A stretch of DNA of 64,000 nucleotides, taken from NCBI RefSeq assembly GCF_024207115.1, contig NZ_CP100128.1:3162001-3226000 (forward strand), written 5' to 3'. Below the pieces are notes generated by a model. That model did not search any database. It was not told the origin of the DNA and saw only the letters and a list, made by a program, of their open reading frames with translations. The DNA comes from Chromobacterium sp. IIBBL 290-4. Lineage in GTDB: Bacteria; Pseudomonadota; Gammaproteobacteria; Burkholderiales; Chromobacteriaceae. The position numbers were made by a program, and so were the translations under genes. Shown here one piece after another: positions 1 to 10,946 of the stretch (within the stretch, counting starts at the first letter, position 1; each line of letters opens with the position of its first letter).

Positions 1-838
1 GCACTTCGTTCAGCAGGGTGGTTTTTTCCTGCAGCGCCATTTCCAATTGGTTTTGCGCCTGCTTGCGGGCGGTCATATCGACAATGCCGGCCAGCACCAT
101 GGGGCCATCTTCGGTGACGATGGGGTTGAGGCCGATCTCGATGGGGAATTCGCTGCCGTCCTTGCGCAGGCCGAACAAATCGCGGCCCACGCCCATGGGG
201 CGGGCTTCGGGCTGGTGTTGGAAGCGCTGCCTCAATTGGCCGTGCTGCTTGCGGAAGCGCTCAGGAACCAGCCGCTCCATTTGCATGCCGAGCAGTTCTC
301 CGCCGCGGTAGCCGAATAGCAATTCGGCAAGCCGGTTGAACAAGGTGATGACGCCGGACTCGTTCACCATGACCATGGCGTTGGGAGATTCCTGCACTAC
401 CAGATGGAAGCGTTCTTCCAGGCGTTTGCGCGAGCTGATGTCGCGAGTGATCTTGGCATAGCCCTTCAATCCGCCTGCCGTGTTGTAAATCGGCGTCAGC
501 AGGATGTCGGCGAGGAAGCGGCTGCCGTCCTTGCGAACGCGCCAGGCTTCGCCGGCATGGCGCCCTTCCTGGCTGGCGATGGCCAATTCCTGCGTCGCTT
601 TTGCCATGGGATTGCCGTCGGGGGGATAGAAAAGGCTGAAGTGCCGGCCTATCACCTCTTCCGCTTGATAGCCTTCCATTCTCTCGGCGCCGGCGTTCCA
701 GCTGCGGATGCGGCCATCCGCGTCCAGCAGATAAATCGCGTAGTCTTCCACGCAATTGACCAGCAGCCTGAAACAGGCTTCGCTTTCGTCGCTGTCAGAC
801 AACGGTTCATTGAGCAGCAAGGTGGTGCGAGGGGTCAT
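1..838 (-). CDS. PAS-PAS sensor histidine kinase, N-terminal part (cut by window edge)
   Basis: The frame is open from an ATG at 838 to the left edge, so only the first 279 codons are present. GGGGA lies just upstream of the ATG. Two PAS domains are visible, at about residues 20-140 and 142-262. The first contains DADGRIRSWNAGAERMEGY and RKDGSRFLADILLTPIYN; the second contains ESGVITLFNRLAELLFGY and RKDGSEFPIEIGLNPIV. No membrane segment or signal peptide precedes them, so the sensor is probably cytoplasmic. The last visible residues, LQEKTTLLNEV, resemble the linker that leads into HisKA_2/HWE-type kinase domains (often followed by HHRVKNN), so the missing C-terminus is probably a histidine kinase. 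A diguanylate cyclase output cannot be excluded because the effector domain lies outside the window. Confidence 0.85.
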   Translation of the reverse strand, partial: MTPRTTLLLNEPLSDSDESEACFRLLVNCVEDYAIYLLDADGRIRSWNAGAERMEGYQAEEVIGRHFSLFYPPDGNPMAKATQELAIASQEGRHAGEAWRVRKDGSRFLADILLTPIYNTAGGLKGYAKITRDISSRKRLEERFHLVVQESPNAMVMVNESGVITLFNRLAELLFGYRGGELLGMQMERLVPERFRKQHGQLRQRFQHQPEARPMGVGRDLFGLRKDGSEFPIEIGLNPIVTEDGPMVLAGIVDMTARKQAQNQLEMALQEKTTLLNEV

Positions 839-1039
839 GGAATCCCCTTGGCGAATCGCCTGAAGACAAAATGGCTGACCGCATCGAAATGGCGATGATT
901 TCGAATCAGGCTTGCTCTCTGAGATATAAGACATGCTTAGTGCGAATTGATCTCACTAAGTATTTGCACTTGCCGGTTTTGGCGAGAGGACAGGGCGCGG
1001 CGCCCATGGGGAGCGATGTCTGGTCTGTCTTGAGCGAGT

Positions 1040-1071
1040 GCCCCGCCAGCGATGCTGCTTGCCGGCGGGGC
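1040..1071. terminator. Hairpin 3' of the BKACE gene, possible terminator
   Basis: GCCCCGCC at 1040-1047 pairs with GGCGGGGC at 1064-1071, an 8-bp GC stem with a 16-nt loop. It lies just past the stop of the minus-strand BKACE gene. No T-tract follows on either strand, so factor-independent termination is uncertain. Confidence 0.4.
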
Positions 1072-1079
1072 GAGTGCGG

Positions 1080-2696
1080 TCAAGCCTCGACGCTTTCCAC
1101 GGCTTCGGCGTGCAGGCGCTGGCGCGGCATGCGCAGATCCCGTCGGAGCTCGTCCGCGTCCATGACATGGTAGCCGCGTTGCTCCAGCTCTTCGCGCAAG
1201 CCCTTCACCTGTTCGGCGCTTCTAGCCTTGCGGATGCCGCCGGGCACATGCGGATCGATCAGGTTCAGTCCATCCTCCAGGCCGACGCGGATGCCGTCCA
1301 AATCCAGAGCGATGGCGACATCGACCAGGATGGCGTGCAGCGCGCCCGGCAGCAGCAAGGAAATCCGGCAATCACGGAAATGTTGGCGCAATTGTTTGAC
1401 GGTGGGCCGCAGCTGTTCGGCTGCCAGCTTGGCGGCGGCGGCGGTTTCCTCCTGTTGCAGCAGGGCTTGAATCTGCTTGCGGGACGCGGGGTCGATCAGC
1501 GAGTCGTCTTCCACCTCTCCGCTGACCGGGTCGCGGCGATGCTGGTCCACGCCGGCCACCAGCATGAACAAGACCGGCGCGCCGCTGTCTTGCAAGGGCT
1601 GGCGATACAGCGTGATCGCGTTTTCGGTGATGATGTGGTTGAACACCTCGATTTCCGGACGAACGCCGGTCTGCTGGAAATGCTCCAGCTGTTCTCTCAG
1701 GAAGCCATTCGGATTGTCATAGCCTCCCCCTGTCTGGAAAACCACCGGTCCCGGGCTCAGCGAGGCGATCTCAGGCGCGGCGTAGCCCGCGTAGTTTTTC
1801 AGATGGGCGCGGCGCAAGGGGCTTTGCGAGGCAGAACGATCGCCGCGAGCGCTGGTGGAAAGGTTCAGCAACGTGGCGGGAGCGGACAGGCGCATGGCCG
1901 GCACGATGTTTTCGTATTGATCCAGTACGATTTGATTGCGCTGCTGGCCTGCGCTGATGGGCGCGCCCAGTCCCGGGATGGCGAGCTTGACCTGATCCGC
2001 GAGATCGCGCGTGTGCAGGTGGATCACGGCGGCGCCTTCGCGCGCGCAGTGAAGCGATTCCGCTACGATGCGATCCGCCGTGATGGGCAGGTGAGGGCTG
2101 CGCGCCTTGCCGGGCTGCCACATGCCGGCCTCGCTCGCTTTCCAGCCGCCAGCCAGGAAGAGAGAGGCGGCCTCAGGCGCTTGCGTCTTGATTTCCGCCA
2201 CCATCTCCGGAGGAAGATAGCTGCTGAGCCGCTCAGACCGCCACACGAGATCGCCCTGTTCGGATTCCCATCCATGGGTGGTGAGCTGCTGCACCAGTTG
2301 CCGGACCAGCGCGCGGGACGGAATCAGCTTGAAAAGCGTGCGAGGCAACCGGCGCGCGGGGGCCGGGCCTGCTGCTGCCTGCGGTCTCCAAACGCCGTTT
2401 CCAAGTTGCCATCCCGCCGCTTGAAGCGCCTCCAGGCTAGTGATTTGCTGAGCCTCGGGCAGGGTGAAAAAGTCTTCCCGGCTCGCTGCCGGCGCATACC
2501 CATCTTGCAGCAGCCAGCCGCCGGCCGGAGTCGACTCCCATCCTTCGCGCTTCAGCAACTGCAGGATTTCAGGCAACTTCGCATTTGGAATTAAATGATC
2601 CAGCAGCAGGCCAGGAATGAATTTAGGTTCCTGGGGATCCAGATATTTGGGTACGGCGCCAACCGGAGCCGCCGTGATGTAAAAAGCCTTACTCAT
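1080..2696 (-). CDS. BKACE-family (DUF849, 3-keto-5-aminohexanoate cleavage enzyme-like) protein with GW-repeat insert
   Basis: BKACE enzymes are metal-dependent condensing/cleaving enzymes that join a beta-keto acid to acetyl-CoA and release acetoacetate plus a new acyl-CoA. Seen here: the first strand YITAAPVGA (residues 6-14), the PITADRIVAES helix start (about 204), the metal-binding HLHTRD segment, the QTGGGYDNPNG loop and a C-terminal GIRVGLED motif. The start is placed at the ATG preceded by GGGAGCG; a longer frame begins 24 codons upstream without a ribosome site. The protein is 538 aa, against about 270-310 for the family. The excess is a roughly 180-residue insert (about 18-200) between strand 1 and the first catalytic helix. 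It holds four units with a Gly-Trp followed 8-10 residues later by another Trp (W53/W61, W96/W103, W143/W152, W185/W193). The substrate cannot be read from sequence. It stands alone, with no pathway genes next to it. Confidence 0.85.
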   Translation of the reverse strand: MSKAFYITAAPVGAVPKYLDPQEPKFIPGLLLDHLIPNAKLPEILQLLKREGWESTPAGGWLLQDGYAPAASREDFFTLPEAQQITSLEALQAAGWQLGNGVWRPQAAAGPAPARRLPRTLFKLIPSRALVRQLVQQLTTHGWESEQGDLVWRSERLSSYLPPEMVAEIKTQAPEAASLFLAGGWKASEAGMWQPGKARSPHLPITADRIVAESLHCAREGAAVIHLHTRDLADQVKLAIPGLGAPISAGQQRNQIVLDQYENIVPAMRLSAPATLLNLSTSARGDRSASQSPLRRAHLKNYAGYAAPEIASLSPGPVVFQTGGGYDNPNGFLREQLEHFQQTGVRPEIEVFNHIITENAITLYRQPLQDSGAPVLFMLVAGVDQHRRDPVSGEVEDDSLIDPASRKQIQALLQQEETAAAAKLAAEQLRPTVKQLRQHFRDCRISLLLPGALHAILVDVAIALDLDGIRVGLEDGLNLIDPHVPGGIRKARSAEQVKGLREELEQRGYHVMDADELRRDLRMPRQRLHAEAVESVEA

Positions 2697-3803
2697 GAAT
2701 CGCTCCCTGGGCTTGGCCTGCTGATGCGGCAAAGCAGGCGAAACCTTGTTTGGTTGATGGTGTGTCAATTTTTTTGGCTAATTCCGCATTATTCATGGAA
2801 TGAGCCTTGCGCCATGTTCTGGTCTTTTATCCAGCTGAAGCGAAGGGGTAGGTATGGTTTCCTGTCTTAAAGTGGCCATCAATGATGGATGCGTCGTTTG
2901 TTCTGCGATTTATTTTTAATTGAATGGTTGGGCTAATTCATATTGGTATGAATGCTTAGTTGAAAATCCTGATTAGTTCATCAGGCCATGATCGAGTCAT
3001 CAGGTGGTAGGCGGTCAGCTGTCAAATGAGGCGCATGGACAGACTGTCTTGGACAGGCTGTATGTTTGACGAGGAAATTATGCGGACAGAGGAGATGGAA
3101 GGCGAGGGTGTAATGCTAATTGCATATTAATTGCGTTTTATCTGTATTATTTATCCAAATGGAAAAATTGAAAATATCAGTCAGTTTAATTTTTTATAGA
3201 ATTAGTGTTTTTAGAATTATTTGTATTGATTTTCTCATGATTGAATCAGATGTATTGCATAATGCGGATGGTTGGTTTTATTGTTTTTATCGTGGTTGAT
3301 TTTTGAAATGAAGTTGCGCGTATGATTCGTGCGAAAGAAAGGCTTGAGCTGTGATTTTTGTTCTATTAATGATTGATTGATATGTGATATTTTTGATGAA
3401 GTTTGAGTTTTTGCGCATATTCTGCCTTGGCGATTGGGAACTGGGTGGCAGTTTTCTTGGAAAGAGTGGGTTTGAATTCAAGTGAAATCCAGATTGATTT
3501 AATCAAATGACCAGATTTGGCGGAAAACCTCCTGTGATGAGCACGTTGGCAATGATGTCGTCGATATGGCGGACGTTATTATTCGTTTGATCTGGATTCG
3601 TGAGTCCAATGCTGCGACGGCTGGTCCACAATATCGGCTATCTCCACAAGGGGTATGCCTAAACTTGCCGCCAGTCTGGGCCAAGGCTCTCCGAGGCAGA
3701 CAGTGAGAGTGGCATGGCAAGCAGGCGCAACCAAGGAGTTGCAAGGTTATGTCAAATGTTTAATTTCGGGCCAGGAGGTACGAAGGCCTGATCCTGGCCG
3801 GGA
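2697..3803. other. AT-rich gene-poor gap
   Basis: About 1.1 kb without a convincing gene. The stretch 2880-3500 is strikingly AT-rich compared with the GC-rich genes on both sides. From about 3500 to 3780 composition rises and short open stretches exist on both strands (for example 3526-3720 plus and 3499-3744 minus), but none has a ribosome site or a motif I recognise. This could be the scar of a lost mobile element or gene; nothing in the sequence proves that. Confidence 0.6.
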
Positions 3804-5525
3804 TCAGCTTCCGCTCCATTCGACGCGGTTCCGCCCCAGCCGCTTGGCGGAATAAAGCGCATGGTCGGCCGCCACCAGCAGCAGCTCCAGAGAGTGATTG
3901 GCGTCGCTCAGCGAGGCGGCGCCGAAACTGGCGGTGACGCTTAGGCTTTGACCGCCGGGCAACTGGAGCGGCGAGGCTTCGATCGCGGCTCTCAACCGTT
4001 CCGCCAACGAAAGGCCGGCCGCCTCGCCGCCGCAGGTTGTCAGCGCGATGAACTCCTCGCCGCCATAGCGGCCTATCAGATCGGATTCGCGGCATTCCGC
4101 GGCTATGGTGGCGGCGATGTGGACCAGCACGGCGTCGCCGGCGTCATGCCCATGGTTGTCATTGACCTGTTTGAAGTGGTCGATGTCGAACAAAATCAAG
4201 GTGATGGTGTCGCCGCAGCGCCAGGCGCGCGCGATTTCCGCCTGAGCGCTTTGGGTGAAGGCCCGGCGATTCGGCAGCCCAGTCAGAAAATCTAGGCGCG
4301 ACACCTCGGTCAACTCATCGATCAGCCTTTGCTTTTCCTGCTCCAGCGCGAGCTTCTCCAGACTGCGTTGCTTCAATATCGCCAGGGCTTGCAGCAAGTC
4401 GCCGATCTCGTCCCGCCGGGGATGGGGCGGAACCGGCGCGTCCAGGTGGCCGTGCGAGATATCGGTCAACAAGCGTGAGGCCTGGAGCAGCGGCTGGGCG
4501 ACCCGCCGGCGTATGAAGACGTACAGGGCCAGCTGGGCCAACAGCGCGGCCAGCCCAAGCGCGATCGCGTACATGAGGTTCCGCCGCGCGGCTTGATGTT
4601 GGCGGCGGCCGGTGTCTATGGCCTGTTCTATCATCGTGTCGCGCAGCGCCATCATGGAAGCCATGGCGGGCACGTAGCGGGAAGCGAAGGCGGCCGCGCT
4701 CAAGTGGGCGGGCGGCGCGCCATAGCGGACCATGCCGTCGACGAACTCCATCGCATCGCGGAAATACTGTTCTTCCATCGTTCGCCAGGCATCCAGCGTC
4801 GCCGGCGGCGAGTCTTGCGCGGCGATGCTGAGCGCGAGCATGCCGTGCAGTTGGACGATGCGGCCGCGCAGCATGTCCGCCTCCCGCCGCTCTTCTGCCG
4901 TCAAGGGGCGGCGGCTTGATAGGGCGCCGGTCAGTTGCGAGCCCAGCCGGCCGGCGTATTCCCGCAATTCCGTGGCCTGGCGCGCGCTGCTGAGCGGGCT
5001 GCTCAATTGGGGGTAGATGTCTTCTGCATGGATGGATAGGGCGGTGACCGCCTCCATGATCGCCGGAATGACTTCGAACATCTGATGGACCGCGGCCATC
5101 ATCTGCGCCGAGTCGCGCTCTTCATAAGGCTGGCGATTGATCTCGTCGATGTCGCTGCGGGCGACCGCCAGCAGTTTCTGCGCGGACTGCATGGCGCGGC
5201 TGGCTCGGATCTGTTCGGGCGCGGCGTCTGCGCCTTGCGCGTCCAGCAAGGCCTGGATGGCGGCGTCGCTGACGATGCGGGCCCGGTGCAGACGCTCTCT
5301 GAGCACGGGATCGGGCGGGCTGCCGATCAGGCTGTTGCCGGGGCCGCGCTCCGCGGAGACCTTTTCCGCCGCCACCATGGCCAGGCGGGCGATCTGAATC
5401 GCCTGCAAGCCGTTTTCGGTGGCGTGGTAGGTTTCCCATTCGCGCTGAATGATCCAGCCCAGCGGCAGGCTGGCAAGCAGGAACAGAATGGCGGAAACCA
5501 GCGTGAATATATGGGACAGTCGCAT
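3804..5525 (-). CDS. Membrane diguanylate cyclase (periplasmic sensor-HAMP-GGDEF)
   Basis: Predicted to make cyclic di-GMP from two GTP at the inner membrane. The 573-aa protein has an N-terminal membrane segment (about residues 8-28), a mostly helical periplasmic region of about 280 residues, a second membrane segment (about 315-336, ALGLAALLAQLALYVFI), a HAMP-like linker, and a C-terminal GGDEF domain. Active-site features are visible: DFLTGLPNRRAF at the domain start, FDIDHFKQVND for metal and substrate binding, and the signature GGEEF near residue 488. The product-inhibition I-site RESD sits exactly five residues before GGEEF, so both activity and feedback inhibition are expected. The periplasmic region matches no ligand domain I can name. 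It follows the large hybrid kinase gene on the same strand with a gap of about 100 bp, so the two may be cotranscribed. Confidence 0.93.
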   Translation of the reverse strand: MRLSHIFTLVSAILFLLASLPLGWIIQREWETYHATENGLQAIQIARLAMVAAEKVSAERGPGNSLIGSPPDPVLRERLHRARIVSDAAIQALLDAQGADAAPEQIRASRAMQSAQKLLAVARSDIDEINRQPYEERDSAQMMAAVHQMFEVIPAIMEAVTALSIHAEDIYPQLSSPLSSARQATELREYAGRLGSQLTGALSSRRPLTAEERREADMLRGRIVQLHGMLALSIAAQDSPPATLDAWRTMEEQYFRDAMEFVDGMVRYGAPPAHLSAAAFASRYVPAMASMMALRDTMIEQAIDTGRRQHQAARRNLMYAIALGLAALLAQLALYVFIRRRVAQPLLQASRLLTDISHGHLDAPVPPHPRRDEIGDLLQALAILKQRSLEKLALEQEKQRLIDELTEVSRLDFLTGLPNRRAFTQSAQAEIARAWRCGDTITLILFDIDHFKQVNDNHGHDAGDAVLVHIAATIAAECRESDLIGRYGGEEFIALTTCGGEAAGLSLAERLRAAIEASPLQLPGGQSLSVTASFGAASLSDANHSLELLLVAADHALYSAKRLGRNRVEWSGS

Positions 5526-5628
5526 CAGAAGTTCCGCGATGGCTCGGTTGGAGGAGCGTCGCTCGGGCTAGGCGCCAATTGAGTATATGTTCATCTGTGT
5601 CGGACGGGGGCTTTTCCCGGCGCTGAAT

Positions 5629-8600
5629 TCAATTGTCGATGCGCGGCGAGCTCGGCTCGGGCTCCTGGATGGCCAGCAAGGCTTGGGGAAAGTCGAAGGC
5701 CTCCATGCTTTGCTCCAGGCGGCGCATCGCGTCGGCGGAAAGGCTTTGCGCCAGCGCGCCATGATGGCGGCGGAAGATTCCGTCGGCGGAGAAGTCTCCC
5801 GCCCGCAGCGCGGTTGCCAATTGCCGCAAGGCGTCTTTCCCGCCCGGGGCGGCGCTTGTTTTTTCAGGCGCCGCGGCTTGCAGCGCCAGGACGCTGTCGT
5901 TCAACTGGCGCAACAGAGCCGCCAACTGCTCAAGCTTGTCCTGCGCGTCTGTTCCATGGTCGCGCAAGGAGGATTCCAACGCTTCGGCGGCGCTTTGCAG
6001 CGAACTCAGGCCCAGCGTGCCGCTGCTGCCTTTGAGGGTATGGGCGATCCGCACCGCTTCTTCTTGCGTCAGATCGGCTTGCCTGAGCTTATCCGCGTCC
6101 TCGCTGTGGTAGCCGAGGAACCGCCCCAGCAAGGAGCGGTAGCGCTCCAGGTCGTTGCCCACGCGCGACAAGCCCAGGGCCAGATCCAGGCCGCTTATCG
6201 CCTCGAGTTGGCTGCGCAGCTCCGCCGGCGCGGCAGGGCGTTCCGGCTGCGCAGCCTGCGTCGCGGCTTGCGCGTGCGGCAGCCAGCGCCGCAAGGTTTC
6301 GAACATCCGCGCCGGTTCGACCGGTTTGGCGACAAAGTCATTCATGCCGGCTTTTTCGCAGGCCTCCCTATCATCCGCGAAAGCGTTGGCGGTCATCGCC
6401 AGAATGGGCACTTGGCGTCCCGCCGGGTTTGCGCGTATCCGGCGGGTGGCTTCCAGGCCATCCATGCCGGGCATCTGCATGTCCATCAAAATCAGAGCAT
6501 AGCCGGCGGGGGCGGCGAGAAAGCGCGCCACCGCCTGCGCGCCGTTTTCGGCGATGTCCGCATCCAGGCCTATGCTGCGCAGCAGGGCGACCGCCACTTC
6601 CTGGTTGACCGGGTCGTCCTCCGCCAGCAGCAGGCGCAATCCTTCCGGGTGCGAGGCATGGCTTGGCGAGAGGGCGGGCTCGGCCGCGGCGGCGCGCAGC
6701 TCGCCCCGCTCCAGACGGGCGGTGAACCAGAACACGCTGCCCTTGCCGGGCTGGCTTTCCACGCCCACGGTCCCACCCATCATTTCCGCCAGATGCTTGG
6801 TGATGGCCAGCCCCAGTCCGGTGCCGCCGTAACGGCGAGTGGTGGAGGCGTCGGCCTGTTCGAAGGCGCCGAACAGCCGCGGCAGCGCTTCCGCGGGAAT
6901 GCCGATGCCGGTATCGCGGACTTCGAACCGGGCCAGCACCGCGCCATCCTCGCCCAGGCTCTGCTCCAGCCGCAGGGCGACGCTGCCGCTGGCGGTGAAT
7001 TTGACGGCATTGCTGGCCAGGTTCAGCAAGCATTGCGTCAGCCGGGTGAGGTCGCCGCGGGCGGCCAGCGGTTCGGACGGCAGCTCCAGCAGCAAGGCCA
7101 AGCCTTTGGCGCGCGCCAGGTCCGCCACCATGGCGGCCACATCCTTAGGCAGCCGGGAGAGCTCAAAGTCGCTGTAATCCAATTTGAGTTTGCCGGCTTC
7201 GGCCTTGGACAAGTCCAGAATGTCGTTGATGATGTTGAGCAGGTGGCGGGCGGAGCGGTCTATGGTGTCCAACTGGTGCCGCTGTTCGTTGGACACGCCT
7301 TGCTGGCCCAAGAGATATGCCATGCCGAGGATGGCGTTCATCGGGGTGCGGATTTCATGGCTCATATTGGCCAGGAAGGCTGATTTCATCGCATTGGCCG
7401 CCTCGGCCGCTTCCTTGGCCTGCACCAGGGCATGCTCGGCCTCTTTGCGGCGGCTGATGTCGATGACGAAGGCGATGACGCGGTCGGGCGAGTCTTCGCC
7501 GCCTCTGGCGTAGTACAAGGTCACCTCCACCGGGATGGCGCGGCCTTGGCGGGTGAGATTGGCGCTTTCGAACTGGGCGCGGTTATGCTGCCGCAACTGG
7601 GCGATGGCCGCATGAAATGCCGGAAAGGGGACATTGGGGTCGATGTCGGGCACGGACAGGCTCAGCAATTCCTGCTCGCTATAGCCCAGCATGTCAGCGC
7701 AGTGGCGGTTGGCGTAGAGGATGCGGCCGCTGTCGGGGTCCACCCACTGGATGCTGATGCCCACGCTGTCCATGGCGAACTGGTTCATTTGCAGCCGGGC
7801 GTGCGCTTCTTTCACCTCGGAGGTGCGGGCCTCGACCAGCTCTTCCAGATGGTGGCGATAATTATCCAGCTCCAATCCCATCCGCTTTTTCTCGGTGATG
7901 TCTTCTTGCAAGGCCAAATAGTGGGTGATGCTGCCGTCTTCCTGGCGAATGGGCGCGATGACGGCGAATTCGATCGACTCTTCTCCATTCTTGCGCCGAT
8001 TGTAAAACTCCCCTTTCCAGGGAAGGCCCTGTTCCAACTGCCGCCATAGCTCCTGGTAGGTTTCCTTGGGCGTGCGGCCGGAGGCCAGCAGGCTGGGCTT
8101 TTGTCCAAGCACCTCTTCGCGGCTGTAGCCGCTATGGCGCAAAAAAGCCTCGTTCACATATTCGATTTCGGCGTCGCGGTCAGTGATGATGATGCTTTCC
8201 GGGCTTTGCTCCACCACCAGCGACAGCTTGCGGATTTCGTCCGCCGCGCGCTTGCGCTCGGTGATGTCGCGGCAAGCGCCGTAGAGGGTGCCGTCGGGCA
8301 ATTGGATCGCATTGATTTCCACGGGCGTCAGCGCGCCATCGTTGCGCTTGAGCAGCAGCTCGGTGGTGACGTGTTCGCCGGCCAGCAACTGCTTGAGCAC
8401 GGCGGCCGAATGTTCTCTATCCTGCTCCGGCGTGATGTCCGGAATGCTCATGCCCAGCAACGCTTGCTGGGTATAGCCGAGCAGCAGGCTGGCTTGATGG
8501 TTGGCGTAGAGATAGCGTCCCTGTGGGCTGGCGACGAAGACCGCGTCGGCGGCATGGTCCAGCAGCGATTGATAGCGAGCCTGGCTGGCGGCCAGGGCCT

Positions 8601-10857
8601 GGCTTTTCTCGCGCATCGGCCGCAAGTCGGCGTAGGTGGCGACAAAGCCTTCCAGCGATCTGTCCAGGTTGTGGATGGCCGCGATCGTGAGATAGATCGG
8701 TATCGACTCGCCATGCTTGCTGATCCGCGCCACCTCCCCGGACCAGTTGCCGCGAGAGAGCACCAGGCTATTGATGGCCTCGCGGCGAGCCATTTCTTCC
8801 AGCGGCGTCAGGCGAGAGATGGCGTGGCCTATCAGCTCGTCGGCCGGATAGGCCATCAGCTGGATGAAAGCCGGGTTGGCATAAGTGACGCGTTGCTCGG
8901 CGTCGGTCATGACGATGGGTTGCGCGGTCTGGCCTAGCGCTTGGACTAAGCGGTGAGTGTCGGCTTCGGCCAGCTTGCGGTCCGAGACATCTTCGGTGTA
9001 AATCAGGATGCCGCCGATGGCGCCGTTTTTCTCGTGCCAGGGCCTGATTTCCCATTTGAGCCACTGGACGTGGCCATCGGCGCGCAGGAAGCGATCCTCC
9101 TCCGCGCGTATCACCTCGCCCGCCAGGCCGCGTTGATGGATGGCTCGCCAAGTCTCGGGAATTTCAGGAAAGACCGCGTAATGGGACAGGCCCTGGACGT
9201 CGCGGCCCTCCAGCCCGTAATCTTTCAGCCAGCGCTGGCTGACCGCCAGGTAACGCATCTGGCGGTCGAACATGGCCAGCGAGGCCGGCGCGTGATCGAC
9301 GAACAGATGCAGCAACTGCTCGCTTTCGCGCAAGGCCACCTCTGCTTGCTTCTGCTCGGTGATGTCTTGCATGGCGCCGCGGACTTGGACGATCCGCCCT
9401 TGTTCTATCACCGGTCGGCCCAAGGTGCGCACCCATTTGCGCCGTTTGGCCGCGCTGATCAACTCCAGTTCCAGATCGTATGGCGCGCCCTGCTCAATGA
9501 CGGTTTTAACGGCTTTTTCTATGCGGACGCGGGATTCGCCCTCGTAAAAGGACAGGCCCAGGGAGACGTTGGCGGGCAGATCCTCAGGCAGATCATGGAT
9601 GCGCGCGACTTCTGGCGTCCAGCCGCCTTCCCCGGTGGCGGGGTCGAACCACCAGCCGCCGATCTTGGCGATCGCGCTCATCTCGCGCAACAGCTCATCG
9701 TGCTCGTGCAGCTGCTTTTCCAGCCGCTTGCGTTCGGAAATATCGGTGGCGATGCCGCAGACGGCGTAGATTTTGCCTTGCTTGTCGTGCAAGGGAAATT
9801 TCAGCGAAATATAGGTATGCATGCCATCGAGATGGGGGACGGTTTCCTCCAGCTCTATCGCTTGTCCGGTCGCCATCACGGATTGGTCGGCGGAAGTGAC
9901 GCGGCGGGCGACCTCTTCGGGAAAGAGGTCGAAATCGGTGCGGCCCAGCATGCCGTTGCGCGCCAGGCCGAAAATTTCGGCGAAGCGGTGATTGGCCAGC
10001 ATATAGCGGCCCTGCTCATCCTTGATGAAAATCACCGCCGACGCCTTGTCCAAAATCGCCTGCAGCAAGGCATGCTGCTGCTTGAGCGCGTCTTCCATTT
10101 CCAGCAGCGGGGCGAGGTCGTGCAGGGTCACGCTGTAGAACAGCGGTATTTGCGCGTCATGGCATGGGCGAATGGTCACCGAGGCTGCGATCGGCCCCCT
10201 GGCGGCGTGCGTCAATTGCATTTCAACAACCTGGTCCGGCTCTACGGCGGCGATGTCGGTCCGGGTTTCAGTCGGCGCCAGCAGATCCACCCACGCCAAT
10301 TGGCGCAGGGTTTCCTCGTCGCGTCCCAGCAGGCGTTGCGCCTCCTTGTTGGCCGATTGGACGCGGCTATCCGCGGACAGCAGCAGCACGCCATATTGGC
10401 CGTTCTCGAACAATGCCCGGAAACGCATGTTTTCATGGCTGCTGAGGGCGGAAGCCGCTTGCTGCGCGGCGAGGTTTCGCAGGTGGCGGCTGAACAGGCT
10501 GAACAGCGCGGCGGTGACCGCGAATACCGCGATCGAAAACAGATCGGAGGGCCTCATGGCCGCGCCATTTAGCCTCAGTGGGATGAAAATCGCCCATGCC
10601 AAGCCAACCGACAGCAAGGTGGCGGCCAGGCCGCCTTCCAGGCCGCAGGCCAGCGCGGCGAGAAAGGTGGCGGGATAGAACAAGAACCAGGCATAAGGCT
10701 GCAGATAGGCCCACAGCCCCCATTGCGCCAACCCGGCGGCGAACACGATGAGGAGGGCGAGCGACAGGCGTGACAAGCGGTTGAGCGCTTTAGGTCTAAC
10801 CTTAGAGAAAATCGACAAGGCAAGCTCCGGTGCGGCGGGGGCGGCGATCAAAACCAT
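5629..10857 (-). CDS. Giant multi-PAS hybrid sensor histidine kinase with REC and HPt domains
   Basis: A 1742-aa sensor. Order of parts (approximate residues): hydrophobic block of about four membrane helices (30-125); about eight PAS domains in a row (143-255, 258-375, 385-505, 510-625, 640-750, 760-880, 885-1005, 1040-1160); HisKA dimerisation domain with the phosphorylated His in [14 protein letters not shown] (about 1180); HATPase with DTGIGIP and GGTGLGL; receiver domain with the phospho-acceptor Asp in [13 protein letters not shown] (about 1480); and a C-terminal HPt domain with [13 protein letters not shown]. Phosphate would pass His-Asp-His and then to a separate receiver, and the divergently transcribed REC-HD-GYP gene next door is the obvious partner. 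The ATG at 10857 lacks a ribosome site. A TTG at 10818 preceded by GGAG is a plausible true start, 13 codons shorter. Several PAS domains are followed by PAC segments such as [11 protein letters not shown]. Ligands are unknown. Confidence 0.93.
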   Translation of the reverse strand: MVLIAAPAAPELALSIFSKVRPKALNRLSRLSLALLIVFAAGLAQWGLWAYLQPYAWFLFYPATFLAALACGLEGGLAATLLSVGLAWAIFIPLRLNGAAMRPSDLFSIAVFAVTAALFSLFSRHLRNLAAQQAASALSSHENMRFRALFENGQYGVLLLSADSRVQSANKEAQRLLGRDEETLRQLAWVDLLAPTETRTDIAAVEPDQVVEMQLTHAARGPIAASVTIRPCHDAQIPLFYSVTLHDLAPLLEMEDALKQQHALLQAILDKASAVIFIKDEQGRYMLANHRFAEIFGLARNGMLGRTDFDLFPEEVARRVTSADQSVMATGQAIELEETVPHLDGMHTYISLKFPLHDKQGKIYAVCGIATDISERKRLEKQLHEHDELLREMSAIAKIGGWWFDPATGEGGWTPEVARIHDLPEDLPANVSLGLSFYEGESRVRIEKAVKTVIEQGAPYDLELELISAAKRRKWVRTLGRPVIEQGRIVQVRGAMQDITEQKQAEVALRESEQLLHLFVDHAPASLAMFDRQMRYLAVSQRWLKDYGLEGRDVQGLSHYAVFPEIPETWRAIHQRGLAGEVIRAEEDRFLRADGHVQWLKWEIRPWHEKNGAIGGILIYTEDVSDRKLAEADTHRLVQALGQTAQPIVMTDAEQRVTYANPAFIQLMAYPADELIGHAISRLTPLEEMARREAINSLVLSRGNWSGEVARISKHGESIPIYLTIAAIHNLDRSLEGFVATYADLRPMREKSQALAASQARYQSLLDHAADAVFVASPQGRYLYANHQASLLLGYTQQALLGMSIPDITPEQDREHSAAVLKQLLAGEHVTTELLLKRNDGALTPVEINAIQLPDGTLYGACRDITERKRAADEIRKLSLVVEQSPESIIITDRDAEIEYVNEAFLRHSGYSREEVLGQKPSLLASGRTPKETYQELWRQLEQGLPWKGEFYNRRKNGEESIEFAVIAPIRQEDGSITHYLALQEDITEKKRMGLELDNYRHHLEELVEARTSEVKEAHARLQMNQFAMDSVGISIQWVDPDSGRILYANRHCADMLGYSEQELLSLSVPDIDPNVPFPAFHAAIAQLRQHNRAQFESANLTRQGRAIPVEVTLYYARGGEDSPDRVIAFVIDISRRKEAEHALVQAKEAAEAANAMKSAFLANMSHEIRTPMNAILGMAYLLGQQGVSNEQRHQLDTIDRSARHLLNIINDILDLSKAEAGKLKLDYSDFELSRLPKDVAAMVADLARAKGLALLLELPSEPLAARGDLTRLTQCLLNLASNAVKFTASGSVALRLEQSLGEDGAVLARFEVRDTGIGIPAEALPRLFGAFEQADASTTRRYGGTGLGLAITKHLAEMMGGTVGVESQPGKGSVFWFTARLERGELRAAAAEPALSPSHASHPEGLRLLLAEDDPVNQEVAVALLRSIGLDADIAENGAQAVARFLAAPAGYALILMDMQMPGMDGLEATRRIRANPAGRQVPILAMTANAFADDREACEKAGMNDFVAKPVEPARMFETLRRWLPHAQAATQAAQPERPAAPAELRSQLEAISGLDLALGLSRVGNDLERYRSLLGRFLGYHSEDADKLRQADLTQEEAVRIAHTLKGSSGTLGLSSLQSAAEALESSLRDHGTDAQDKLEQLAALLRQLNDSVLALQAAAPEKTSAAPGGKDALRQLATALRAGDFSADGIFRRHHGALAQSLSADAMRRLEQSMEAFDFPQALLAIQEPEPSSPRIDN

Positions 10858-10946
10858 GCATTGGTATCAATCTAGACGAAGTTGGGTTCGCGAGGGAGCG
10901 GAAAATAGCCGAACATGAGTAGGATCAATATCTTGCGGGAGTAGCC

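Noticed and set aside
3499..3744. Short gene in the 3.5-3.75 kb interval
   Set aside because: Open stretches exist on both strands but lack ribosome sites and recognisable motifs.
3788..3807. CTGATCC/GGATCAG hairpin as terminator of the diguanylate cyclase gene
   Set aside because: The stem overlaps the stop codon region and has no T-tract, so it was not listed as a terminator.
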